A stretch of 64,000 bases of DNA, taken from Lolium rigidum (Eukaryota; Streptophyta; Magnoliopsida; Poales; Poaceae). Made by a program: the position numbers and the translations under genes. The notes under the pieces are model-generated. The model worked only from the letters and a program-made list of their open reading frames with translations, did not search any database and had not been told where the DNA came from. Shown here one piece after another: positions 12,425 to 22,812 of the stretch. The first letter of the stretch is position 1. Every line of letters starts with the position of its first letter. The stretch is taken from assembly GCF_022539505.1 (NCBI RefSeq), contig NC_061514.1, forward strand, positions 214,803,141 to 214,867,140, in the 5' to 3' direction.

Positions 12425-15400
12425 TGTGGTGACCCGGCATACCACTGCATGGTGTAGTATGCAAGTACTGATATAACACCAATGAAACACCGTTCCACTA
12501 GTATTATATCGCTCGAGTGGTACAACGAAACATATGCGGGTCCAAGGCATGTCTATAGAATTACAACATTGACTCTGTTACATAAGATCATCATAGCCTC
12601 CTACTTTACAATGAGGTAAAGCTGCAGATAACTCCAGAAGAACGACTCGTAGTCTAATCCTATCACGAACTCTATTTGTAGAGTATTTAACTAGCTATAA
12701 AGGCTAAGAATAGATTCTAGCTAAATAGGAGCTAGGTTTAGGAAGCTAGTTCCCTTCTATGGCTATACTAGGTTTTCTCCTTGTTGGATGAGGTATCTGA
12801 CTCTTCGACAAGGTCCTGTCTCGTGAAGTAGTTGTTGACTCCTCGGCCTTCGAGTTGTACTTGTAGATCCTCCTTCGATGCCTCCATATCTAAGCAGGGG
12901 ATTTAAGAGTGGGATGAGTACGAGCGTACTCAACAAGTTCATTATAGGAAAGAGGTGTTTAATGCACTAGCTACAACATTAGACCGAGAAAGTCTAATAC
13001 CAATGCAGGTTTTCATAACCATTTCTTCAAAAGGTTGCTTTTATTCGGAAGAACTATGTCCAGTCGGCCTTCACCGGTTTACTAGAACTTCATGGAGCTC
13101 CTTTCCGGCCGCGTTCGCGAGTTCCATATCCCGGAACGGGGAGTGACGAGTCACGATTCATTACACTCTGCGAGAGGTGTGTTGCTTTACCCATAAGAGA
13201 TCTTAACCTTGGTGCCAACCGGGAATGACCCGTCCACACTTCCTATGGTGTGAGGCCCGGTATAAGGTCTAGCCAATCATGTTCCTCCGCTACCTCGAAC
13301 ACCCAGCCGTTGTTGCATGCGCCGACCCTGGGTCCACGCCGATCCCATTATTCCTGTAGATTTCAAGGTGGACCCCGACCACGACGACAGTGCTGGGCTC
13401 TACCATACACTCCTACGCCGGTAGCTGCAACCCATCATAGACCGCAATACCGTGGGGACTTAAGGCTTCCCCAGCCAACCGCTTGCACTTCGAGCGACAA
13501 GTGTCTACGGACTATGCCGTGGGGACTTAAGGCTTCCCCAGCCAACCGCTTGCCCTGACGGATACAAGTGTCTACGGTAAAGCGCATCCGTTGATGAACG
13601 AGAGGTGGAAACACTTTTGACTACTCCGTCCCACTCCGGATCTTATGGTTAACACGGGTATTACGGCACAAGAATCACTGGCGACATTTGTTGTTTAATC
13701 CTAGATGGATATAAGCCCGTGCAATGGAACCTCCACCATATCAACACAATCCATGGTTCCATTGCCCACCACATAGTCATATTCATAGTTATGAAAGTAG
13801 TGGTTTTAATTTTTATGCAATAGTGATAACCATAATAATTTGCAAGTAATTTGATAGAAATACTCAAATGACATGAGCAAGTGATGAACTTGCCTTTCTT
13901 GACTGCAAGATTATGCAGGCAAGGTCTTCGATACGCAATAACTCCAAATTCTGAAATAGCATCATCGTCCGGTAAGGACGATGTTTAAAAGATTGGCAAG
14001 GATGCAATAATGCATAAGTATGAGCTGCAATCGCTCTAAGCGTGACCTAACCCAGATGATTTAGGATCAGTGATTTGTAATGATTGGTTCAGGGTGTGTT
14101 GCACTTTTAGAGGGACTCACAAACAAGGTTCTTATTCAGGTGTGATTACTTGGTATCATAAATAGTTAGATAAATAAGCATAGTAATCAATTGAGTACAC
14201 ACAGGAAATGATAGTTGGTATAATGTTAATATGTAAAGAACAGTTGTCAGTTTTAATACTCCAGTGGCATGGTTAATGATTGCTTGTTATATTCTTCAAA
14301 AGAATAACTTTTGAGGAACATGTTCTTTAATAAAGAACAGGTATGACAATTGGGTTCGTGGTTTGCTATAGTTGATTCTGGTTCCAAGTAGTTTCTGGAG
14401 TAAGTATGAGATGGATCACAATATAGTGAGATTCATCAAAAGCTAGTAATTGGAAGGTTGAGCTAAGCCTGACATTGTAAGCAATTAATCATACAAGGTT
14501 GCTATTAAGATTGGTTCATCTTGTTGTTGATAACTAGCTAGGGTTTATAGGTCCTTATAAGCAGGGTTGTTGATGATTCCTTATTTTCTTCAAAAGAATA
14601 ACTTTTGAAGAACATACTTCTTAAGTAATAAGAAGTATAGCAGTTAGGGTTGAGGTGGTTTAGGTTTTACTAATGGGCTCACATTAGCTTTACTAAATAA
14701 TCCTTAATGGTTTCTAACCTAAGTGGCTTATCATTTCCTAAGTAGGGTTTAGTGGAATATGGGCATGTAATATGAATTACTACATAAGATTGGTTTTAGG
14801 GTTGATCACCATGGTTCTACTAGGTAATGATGATTAAAGTTGATTTCAATGATGTGATAATAAGAATGGTGATCAATGATGTTAACATGTGACTAACAAG
14901 CTAGGGTTGATATCTAGGTGGCACTAATGGATCATATAAGTATTAATCAAAAATAAAGACATGAAATGATAATCTCAGGTGAATTGGTTTTATGTTAGTG
15001 AATCATGAGCATGCATTCATTAGTTGCTTATTAGGGTTCTGCATGTAAATTAAATCTCCCAAGACCACATGTTATAAACTCCTAGGTTTTTAGGGTTGAA
15101 AACCATTTAGGGTTTTCACATAAAATAATAAGGTTTAGGTGTTTACTCATGTTAGAACTAGGGTTTCCAAGTTGTGGTATAGCTCTTAAAGTAATAATTG
15201 GTAACAAAGTTGAAATTAGTAATCCCTTTGATATAACAATAATAATGGATTTAACATTGTATTATAAAGAAAATATGATAAATACTATTAGGGTTTTCGG
15301 TTTTAAATAATAATTGAAGTAATGATCAATTAGGATTTTCGTAGGATTAGACATAACTATCTAGAAATTTTTGTTGTTTTATATGGCATATTAATGTGAA

Positions 15401-18400
15401 ATAAAATTTAATATTTTATTTATGTGAAGAATTGAAACAAGAAATTATATGCTTAATTTTTAGGTTTTAATTGTTTAAGATTTAAAATTACTTCTTTTAA
15501 AATTTAGAGGAAACTCCAAATTATTGTTCCTTTAGTTTTTAAATTATTTGTTATATATTATTATAGAGGTAATTTTCTCCTACTCATTTTTATTTATTTA
15601 TTGTTATTTACTTAATTTTTAAATGATAAAATCTAATAGGGAAAGAAATAAAGAAAAAATATTGGACCAAATGGCCTGTTGGTTTGGCCCAATGACCAGG
15701 TCAACCAGGCCTAGCCCAACCAGGTCGGGTTTAGGACCGAACCCGGCCGGTCATCGACCCCAGTACTCTCTCCCCTCTCTCGTCTCACGCACACGACCCC
15801 CTCCTCTCTTTCTCTCTCGCGACCACCATGCCCCTGCGGCGTCGCCGCCCGCCCCCAGCCGCTCCCGGCCAACCTTGGTACCATCGTGATGGGGCTTTTG
15901 CTCTCCTCGACGAGCTCTATCACCTCCCCTTGGTTAATTTGGTTTTCGTGGGCTCTAGCGGTCGCCTCTGACCCCGGAACCCTAGTTCCGTCTCCTGTAT
16001 GTCCGGCCATCGCCGGCCGCTTCCAGCGCCGCCAATACTCCGGCCGGCTTCAGTCGTCCCCGCTCCATTTGACCTCATCCACAGAACTTTCTACCATTGC
16101 ACACCTCCCTGGCGCCGTACTACGCCCGCGCGCACGGCCTGGTTCCCATGGCTGCCGTGCCGCCTGGCATGGCTCCGGCCGATTTCGGCCTCCTCTGCCG
16201 CCGCTGCTCCTCGGCTTGACTTCGCCATGGACCTCTACACCACCAGTGCTCACAAACGGCGTTGTGGCTAACCGTGGCTTGTGCTGGCTCGGTCGCTGAC
16301 ACGGCGCTCGTGCTCCCACGCTTCCGACTGCTCTGGTTCCTCAAGTGGTGGTATTCTGGTGGCGTGTTGGTGATGGGGCTGTGAGCTGTTGTGCTCGACT
16401 CCGATGGACGGCGTTGCAAACGCAACCTCGGCGTCGACTACCACTTCTCCGCCACGGCACTGTGAGCTAAACCTCTCTCATCTCTGTTCATGGTTATAGT
16501 GTTTGGCTGCATCCTTACTACTGATTCATTGGTGCTATTGATGGTATACATACGTGTGTAGTGAGGCTAAATAAATTATGCCCATGTAGTTGCGGCAAGA
16601 GTAATTATTCCCTGTGAGGGGTGGCTTGATCTGGCAATGCTTTGATCCATTTATATACTGCCTTGTGCTATGGTTGATGCCTCCATTTGGATAATTTTCT
16701 TATCCATGATATGATGGTTTGTGGACTGACTGAACCTGAAAGGTTCAGTCACTGAAATAATCTAGTGAGTCATCTATATTTTATCTTAATGGACTTAGAC
16801 CTCCAAGATGCAATTACCCTTTCTTGCAGTTACATGATTTACTTGATGTGTTAAACACTACTTCTACTTTGGTTGTACTTGGTTGGCCTGGAATCTATTT
16901 TCTGGACCCCAAGTAATTCCTGGAGCAAGTTATGTATTACTGTATGTTTATAGTGATGTCTAAATCGAGTGCACAAACAATACTGGACAGATCCTTGCTT
17001 AGTAATTACAGTGATGCCTCTAATTGGATGATTAATCATCCAGGCATATGTAGCTGGCTGTATTTCTTTTACTGATGAAACTGAGTATACACTGCAGCAT
17101 GCATTATTTACTTGATGCTTGGTTTGGTGGTTTGACTGTGAGCTTTGGTGCTACTATTTTAATTGTGCCTCAATTCCAGGCTGTTGTTATTAGTATCTAG
17201 ATCATGTGCATACATGATCATGGACAAGCTTATGTTGGTGGTGTGTTGAGATGCATCCAATGGACATATCTGCTGTTTATAGATGGATGCTTTATTTGAT
17301 GGCTTAATTACTTGTGCTTAGGCTGATGATCTTGTAGCTTAGTGTTGATGTCCTTTCTTTCTTTGCATAAGTGCCCATGTGCTTCTCACTAACATAATTA
17401 TCATGTGGTGCCTCAAATGAGTGTGCACATGATAATGATATGTTGGATTAGAATCTTGTGTTGTAGGTGCTTATGTAAAGCTAGAAATAGGCATTAATCA
17501 TAGCTGTAGGGTCAGATGATGCAATCTGTCCAATCCAAGCCCTTGGTGATGCTTGAGTTGAATTTAATGGACAAATCTATGCTTTCTCCAGCCGATGATG
17601 CAAAGGCTGAGGCATAGGTTTAAAATAAGAACAGATACTATGATGTGGCTTTTCTCCTCTCTATGATGATTTTGCATAGCACCTCTATGCAAGGCTGAGA
17701 GAAAAAATCCATCTCTCCACCCTCCTAGATGAAAATCTAGTTGAAGGGTGGTTTGATGGAGTGTTGTGTATTCTTCTCTTTATTTCCCCTGATCCTAGTT
17801 GTGCAAGCTAGTATGCTGAGATATTTATGTTAAATCAATGGATTAACCTGTTGTAGCAAAGTGATATAGTTGGTGTTGATAAACTTGGTCTATTGCTTGT
17901 TTGACTGCACCTCCTCCTAGCTCCTGATCTGCTTGTTCCAGGCTCTTTCCAGCTTCTTGATCTAGATTGATTTGTTGACGATGAACTTGCTAATTTTCTG
18001 GCTTGTTGGATCTTCACCACCTCGACTTGAGCCTGCTTTTTCTGATCCTGATACTTGCTCTGGCTTGGTTTGGGTGATGATCTACTTCGTTCATTTCTGG
18101 TTTGTTTCCTGGGGATGGTTTGGTGTTTTCTAAATAAACTCTGAGGATGGTCGATGGGTATGAGAAGAAATGTGGTGCTTAGCAACTGTTTGGGTCTGCA
18201 AGTAACTTGCTTTTATATGGTGGCCTGATGTTGTCGTTGGTTGACAACACATCCTTGCGTCGACAGCACATCCATGCAGACATGTGTGTGTGTGATGTGT
18301 GCTTGCTAGGCTGTCAATACTGGCCTGGTTCGGCTCCCCTTGTGGATGAGCATGGCTGAGAAAAGATCTACCTCTATCTTAACCTTTAATCTTTGACCCA

Positions 18401-19034
18401 TTGCCATTTGGCAATTACCATTTGTTTATTCTTCTTTGTTTGTTTTGCAGATGATCTAGACAAGATCTATTGAAGATCACAACCTCCAAGAGTTTAGTTT
18501 ACGCTCTGTCTTACTTTTCTTATTCTTGTAATTGTATTTTGTATTTATTTACTTAGTTATTATTGTAATACATATTGAATATTGTAAAGACAATGTAAAT
18601 GTGTGTTTTTTTATTAATAAAGCTCAAGTTTTCTTATTGAGCTCTATTGTAATAATGTTTTATAATGTTCATTTGTAATAAAGTTTGAATTATTTATTCA
18701 TTTGGAATTATTAAATGTGTTTACAATTACATATTATGTTTATATACTTGTTTAGATTTAAAGTTCCAATTCAAATTCTTATTTGAATTTCTACCTTTCA
18801 TATTTGAATTTGAATTCAAATTGTTCCCCTAAAACACATGAATTTACAAAGGTCATGTCGATGTTTATCGCACTCACGTCGATTACTAACTCAATTCCAT
18901 CAACGTAAGAGAAACCTCGATCACTTTGATGGGTTTAAGCAAAAGCGCGAAAATTCCCCGGATTTTCTATGCATGAATGCAATGCACACATCTGTTTCCT
19001 CTATTTTTGTAACCCCATTACCTGGGATATTACA
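12425..19034 (-). repeat. 5' LTR of the giant-LTR element
   Basis: This 6610 bp LTR pairs with 2967-9558. Differences include single-base changes, a changed short block near 16725-16750, and a changed block near 18260-18330. It carries the same tandem pair (13445-13577) and hairpins as its partner. Confidence 0.9.
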
Positions 19035-19039
19035 AAGAT
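19035..19039. repeat. Right target-site duplication AAGAT
   Basis: Identical to 2962-2966 and directly after the LTR end ATATTACA. Removing 2967-19039 rejoins the minus-strand reading frame of the interrupted gypsy-type gene. Confidence 0.9.
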
Positions 19040-19386
19040 CACGTGGAATCTTGATGAGGAGTCGGATCCGCTTGTCGATGGCGTCGGCGGAGAGGTTGTC
19101 CTTGGAAGCGTGCATCGGATCATCGCGCCCCGTGTATTGGAACATCAAACGGTCCCGATGATGAAGTGGTTGGATCCGCTTGGTGAACCAGGACATGGTG
19201 AGGTCCTTCCCCGTCAGGCCTTCTTCCGTCAGCTTGAGAATCCGCCTAACTGCGCGAGTCAGCTGAGGTGACTCGGAAAGATGAGGACATTGAGTCCAGG
19301 CCGGAGTCTCGCTGGCGGGGCTGTTCTTGAAGGGCGGCAGCGTCCTTTCGCTCGCCGGGTCGGAGACGTCCTTCAGATAGAAGAAG
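19035..19386 (-). pseudogene. Decayed gypsy-type transposon protein gene, middle part
   Basis: Minus-strand coding sequence with phrases LTGKDLTMSWFTKRIQPLHH and ASKDNLSADAIDKRIRLLIK, which I recall from the same gypsy-type protein family in wheat and barley. It continues in frame across AAGAT into HVHVCNKDIHIDG at 2966-2911, so it is the exon just upstream of the part at 981-2966. Its own upstream end is cut at 19387 by the CACTA terminus. The N-terminal part of the protein is not seen in the window. Confidence 0.65.
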
Positions 19387-19402
19387 CACTACTAGGAAAA
19401 GG
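19387..19402 (+). repeat. CACTA terminal inverted repeat
   Basis: CACTACTAGGAAAAGG, the classic CACTA start, lies exactly where the coding sequence of the gypsy-type gene stops. The base triplet before it is AAG, a candidate 3 bp target duplication whose partner is not seen. Confidence 0.8.
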
Positions 19403-19875
19403 GCAATCAGTGGCGCACCACTTTTACCCATCAGTGGCGCACTAGTGGTGCGCCACTGTTATCACGCCACTGCTAAGTTTTAGTGGTGGCGCACTAGTGG
19501 TGCGCCACAACTACCCTAAGTAACGGTGGCGCACTACGTGGTGCGCCATTGACAAGTCCGAGTGATGCGCCACTATTACCCCAAAGGGGTGCGCCATCGT
19601 TGTTCTGCAGGTATTGCGCCACAACTCTATGGTTTCGGTGCGCTATCGCTACCTTCACGGGGTGCGCCACTGTTATGGCGTTCGGTGCGCCATTGCTGCT
19701 CGTACAAGTGCGCCACTGCAGTCTCTCGGACGTGCGCCATTGCTGGCAGCAGCGGTGCGCCATCGCTACTTTCGAAAGGGGATCGGAGAGTAGTGCGCCA
19801 CAAGGTCCAAACTAGTGCGCCACTGCTACTTACCGGTCGTGCGCCACCGATGGTCCTCTAGTGCGCCACTTGCTA
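19403..19875. repeat. CACTA subterminal repeat cluster (GTGCGCCA units)
   Basis: About 17 copies of GTGCGCCA or its complement TGGCGCAC occur at spacings of roughly 20-35 bases. The first ones are in inverted pairs such as GGCGCACTAGTGGTGCGCC. Arrays like this, next to the terminal repeat, are the binding region for CACTA-encoded DNA-binding proteins. Confidence 0.8.
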
Positions 19876-20102
19876 GTATTTCGTTTTTATTTTTTGTATT
19901 CTCGGCAGGTATTTGTACAGGTTGTATATCACACTATAACAACACAAATACGGTATATATAACACATATAAGCAGCTAGCACGAGTATACCAATACATAG
20001 TCCTTCACATTAGCCTCCATGATTCACAAGATTTCAAATATTAGATAAGTGTTACGGTGTTACAAGTCACAAATGAGCTAGTGGTTACACAAGGTCGATC
20101 AT

Positions 20103-20354
20103 CTAAACTAGCATCACATAGAAGAGAGCTAGAGTCACTACTAGCACCGTCCCGATGAAAGTGGTCTTCATCCGGTTCCTCCTCCGCTCCGTCCTCTCTC
20201 CCGCCGGATAGCGTGCGTATCTGTCTTCGGCCTCCGCTCTAGTGGTGTACCCTTTGTAGCTGTTACCGCTAAAATGGTGAACCTGTCTCCGACACTCCTC
20301 CCAGTCGTTGTAGACTCCGGGAACCTTGCCCTTGTACACGACATACCACGTCAT
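20103..20354 (-). CDS. RNase H1 N-terminal (viroplasmin-like) domain protein with tail anchor
   Basis: The 83-residue frame starts with MTWYVVYKGKVPG and continues GVYNDWEECRRQVHHFSGN and YKGYTTRAEAEDRY. This is a clear match to the small RNA/DNA-hybrid-binding fold found at the N terminus of RNase H1 and in caulimovirus inclusion-body proteins. No RNase H catalytic domain follows. Instead a basic patch (ERTERRRNRMK) leads into a hydrophobic C-terminal segment of about 18 residues, which looks like a membrane tail anchor. I chose ATG 20354 because it lies just after a splice-acceptor-like TTCATATATGTGCAG; the frame is also open upstream to 20432 but without domain similarity. It sits between the subterminal repeats and a 216 bp tandem array. 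I recall similar short proteins being common in wheat annotation, consistent with transposon spread. Function unknown. Confidence 0.6.
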   Translation of the reverse strand: MTWYVVYKGKVPGVYNDWEECRRQVHHFSGNSYKGYTTRAEAEDRYARYPAGERTERRRNRMKTTFIGTVLVVTLALFYVMLV

Positions 20355-20450
20355 ATCTGCACATATATGAACAAGCCAAAGAAACATTAGTGCACGCTCA
20401 TAGATGTTTGCAACGAATGAGAGCAAACTCAAAAACGATCCAAGTAGTAT

Positions 20451-21240
20451 GAACTAAATGGAATGCCTCATACATTGTTGGTCGAAACAAATATGAACAT
20501 CTCGGGATGGCGTTAGTGAGGCCAGGTAGGATGCACAAGAGATTGATATTTGTGCCATCACACCGGGCTCACTAGCGTCACCCCGGAGTGTAGTGACCAC
20601 AAAATTTAATCATCGGCCAATTCAATTAAGAAGTGCAAACTCAAATGAGAGACAAGTAGCTAGTATGAACTAAATGGAATGCCTCATACATTGTTGGTCG
20701 AAACAAATATGAACATCCCGGGATGGCGTTAGTGAGGCCGGGTAGGATGCACAAGAGATTGATATTTGTGCCATCACACCAGGCTCACTAGCGTCACCCC
20801 GGAGTGTAGTGACCACAAAATTTAATCATCGGCCAATGCAATTAAGAAGTGCAAACTCAAATAAGAGACAAGTAGCTAGTATGAACTAGATGGAATGCCT
20901 CATATTTTGTTGGTCGGAAAAAATATTAACATTTAGAGAAGGGGTAAGCGAAACCAAGTAGGATGCACAAGAGATTGATATTTGTGTCATCGCACCAGGT
21001 TCATCGGCCCCTCCTCCAAGTGTATAGGTGACCAAACATTCTAATCATCGGCATTCTGAAAAACCAAAGCAAATGGAATGACGATGGCCTCATACATTGT
21101 TGGTCCAAACAAATATGAACATCTCGGGATGGCGTAAGTGAGGCCAGGTAGGATGCACAAGAGATTGATACTTGTGCCATCGCACCGAGCTCACTTGCGT
21201 CACCCCGAGGTCCTCTCGTTGACCAAACATTTCGTACACA
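20451..21240. repeat. Tandem repeat, four imperfect copies of a 216 bp unit
   Basis: Units begin near 20451, 20667, 20883 and 21071. Each carries the phrases GGAATGCCTCATA, GTAGGATGCACAAGAGATTG and a GTGTCATCGCACC-like block. The first two are nearly identical with a period of 216; the third and fourth are shorter and diverged. The array lies between the two small ORFs of the CACTA. Confidence 0.8.
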
Positions 21241-21376
21241 CATCATGGAAAACAGCCAATTCGTACACACATCATGGACATAACATCATCATACCTAACA
21301 TCGTAGCTTCATACAATTTAAGATAGATTTCAAACAACACAAAGCAATGAAGATAGAGTTGACAACACTCTAAGTT

Positions 21377-21868
21377 CTAACTATCGGTGTCCGAGCCGGA
21401 TTCGCCGGTGTGGGGGTAGTGCACACGGCAGGCGGTGTCGTCGAACACCTTGACGATCATCTCGCCGTCCCCCTCGTACAGGAAGGTGAGCTGGCAGCCG
21501 GGCTCGAGGTGGAGGTCACGGGCGAACTTGTCCCACCCCGTGTGCAGGTACATCTTGCCCTGCCCGTCGAACAGGACCTCCACGGGCCAGCGGCAGAAGT
21601 TGCAGCTAGCCTCCCGTAGCTGCAAGTGCGCCGGCTCGACGCCGTCGACGAACTCGGCGAACTTGTCCGGTAGCCTCTTGATGCCGAGTGGGCCGTCATC
21701 GATGCGGAGGAGGAACTCGAAGCAGCGTTCCTCATGCGAAGACGAGGAGGATGCAGGTGACGGTGACCGTGGGGCCCTTGCTGCTCCACCGCGGCGGCCC
21801 CTTCCCCGGCCCGGGGCGCCCAGGACCGCGGCCTCGACCGCCTCGCCGGCCACCGGGACCGAGGCCAT
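21377..21868 (-). CDS. B3-domain DNA-binding-like protein carried by the CACTA
   Basis: A 163-residue intact frame, ATG 21868 to stop 21377. Residues 1-45 are low complexity, Ala/Gly/Arg- and Ser-rich, with GRGRGRRGG reminiscent of an AT hook. Residues from about 48 to 150 look like a plant B3 domain of the REM type: FEFLLRI, then RLPDKFAEF, WPVEVLFDGQGKMYL, GWDKFARDLHLEPGC and the closing strands LTFLYEGDGEMIVKVFD. The tail ESGSDTDS is acidic. B3 domains bind DNA in the nucleus as transcription factors. Here the gene lies inside a transposon and faces the same way as the transposase. It could be a captured host gene or the element's own terminus-binding protein. GC content is far higher than the flanks. 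No introns are needed. Confidence 0.6.
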   Translation of the reverse strand: MASVPVAGEAVEAAVLGAPGRGRGRRGGAARAPRSPSPASSSSSHEERCFEFLLRIDDGPLGIKRLPDKFAEFVDGVEPAHLQLREASCNFCRWPVEVLFDGQGKMYLHTGWDKFARDLHLEPGCQLTFLYEGDGEMIVKVFDDTACRVHYPHTGESGSDTDS

Positions 21869-22139
21869 CCTACATGTTTACATTTTTGAACCATATTACG
21901 ATCCATTCCACTAACAAAATTGGGCATGACCTATGCTAATTTATGTACATATGAGTGCCCCATTTTCGCCGAAACGGAAATGAATCAACATTTCGGCGAT
22001 AATGGGCAACTCTGTCGATCCCCGCACAAGAATATGTCACCATATACACCAGCTGAGCACCATGGCACATGTACAATTGTTCCTCATATACACCAGCTGA
22101 GCACCATGGCACATGCACAAGAATATGACACCATATACA

Positions 22140-22345
22140 CCAGCGAGCATCAACGACAAGCAGCAGCAGCTAGCAGCAGCGACAAGCAGCTAGTAGCGGC
22201 TAGTAGCGACAGCAGCTAGCAGAGCATGCATCAACGAGCAAGCAGCAGCAAGCTAGCAGCAGCTAGTAGCAGACGAGCAGCTAGCAGCATGCATCAACAG
22301 CTAGCAGTAGCAACTAGCTAGCAGCATGCATCAACAACAAGCTAC
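22140..22345. repeat. AGC/CTAGC-rich low-complexity tract
   Basis: Dense runs of AGCAGC, GCAGCTAGC and CATGCATCAAC alternate irregularly. A shorter tract of the same kind lies at 22595-22700 and another at 23060-23260. Upstream at 22035-22135 a 50 bp segment with CACCAGCTGAGCACCATGGC is repeated. Confidence 0.7.
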
Positions 22346-22531
22346 CTGTCTGCAAGTGCGGCGGCGGTCCTCTGCGGCGGCGTCAGCGGTCGAGGGCGGT
22401 GCGGCGTGCTTCTCCAGCTGCTGCTCCAAGGTGCGCGTGGAGGTCAGGGCGGCGCGGCGTGCAACAACTAGTGTTGTAAACATCAAAATGAACACTGTGA
22501 GCATCAATATAGTGCCATGCTTCTTCTTCAT
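22346..22531 (-). CDS. Possible first exon with a signal-anchor sequence
   Basis: From ATG 22531 the minus strand encodes about 62 residues: MKKKHGTILMLTVFILMFTT, a hydrophobic signal or anchor segment, then a polar helix-prone part (TLEQQLEKHAAPP) ending at CGCAGACAG before GTAGC, a plausible splice donor at 22345. I could not find a matching next exon; the CAG-rich tract follows. It may be a first exon of the B3 or viroplasmin-like gene, a separate small gene, or chance. Unrecognised. Confidence 0.25.
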
Positions 22532-22643
22532 TACTAATTCTTTTGCAGTTAAATCAGCAGTAGTATGTTGCAAGGGAAAACCATAGACTTCCCAAAATAG
22601 CAGCAGCAACAAGCAAGCACATAGGAGCAGCAACAAGCAAGCA

Positions 22644-22812
22644 CATAGCACAGTGGATGAACCTAAGCTACTGAGGAGCAACTAGGTAGCAGCAGCAGTG
22701 GATGAACCTAAGCTACTGCCACCTAAACCTAAATTTCCTAAACCTAAATTTGCTACTGCCACCTAAACCTAAATTTCCTAAACCTAAATTTGCTACTGCC
22801 ACCTAAACTAAA
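22644..22812. repeat. Internal CACTA duplication, copy 1, with telomere-like CCTAAA units
   Basis: The phrase CAGTGGATGAACCTAAGC, the block GAGGAGCAACTAGGTA, and repeats of CCTAAACCTAAATTT and GCTACTGCCACC recur in the same order at 24076-24268. The CCTAAACCTAAA units look like degenerate plant telomere repeats (CCCTAAA) but are interspersed with other sequence. Confidence 0.7.

Larger units (their letters stand above)
2967..19034 (-). mobile_element. Complete non-autonomous LTR retrotransposon with giant LTRs (16.1 kb)
   Basis: The element reads on the minus strand: 5' LTR 12425-19034 (6610 bp), tRNA-Met primer site 12411-12422, interior 9559-12424, purine tract at 9561-9573, 3' LTR 2967-9558 (6592 bp). 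LTRs begin TGTAATATCCC and end ...CACCACA in element orientation. AAGAT flanks both sides. The CGAGGACGA motif before the purine tract and the Met primer site are typical of Tekay/Del-like Ty3 elements, but no gag, protease, reverse transcriptase or integrase is readable in the 2.9 kb interior. The LTRs make up about 82% of the length. The two LTRs differ by only scattered substitutions and short indels, so the insertion is fairly young. It must have been mobilised by proteins from an autonomous relative. Confidence 0.9.

Noticed and set aside
22722..22808. CCTAAACCTAAA runs as an interstitial telomere
   Set aside because: Units are CCTAAA mixed with TTT and GCTACTGCCACC blocks, not CCCTAAA arrays; likely a local CACTA repeat.
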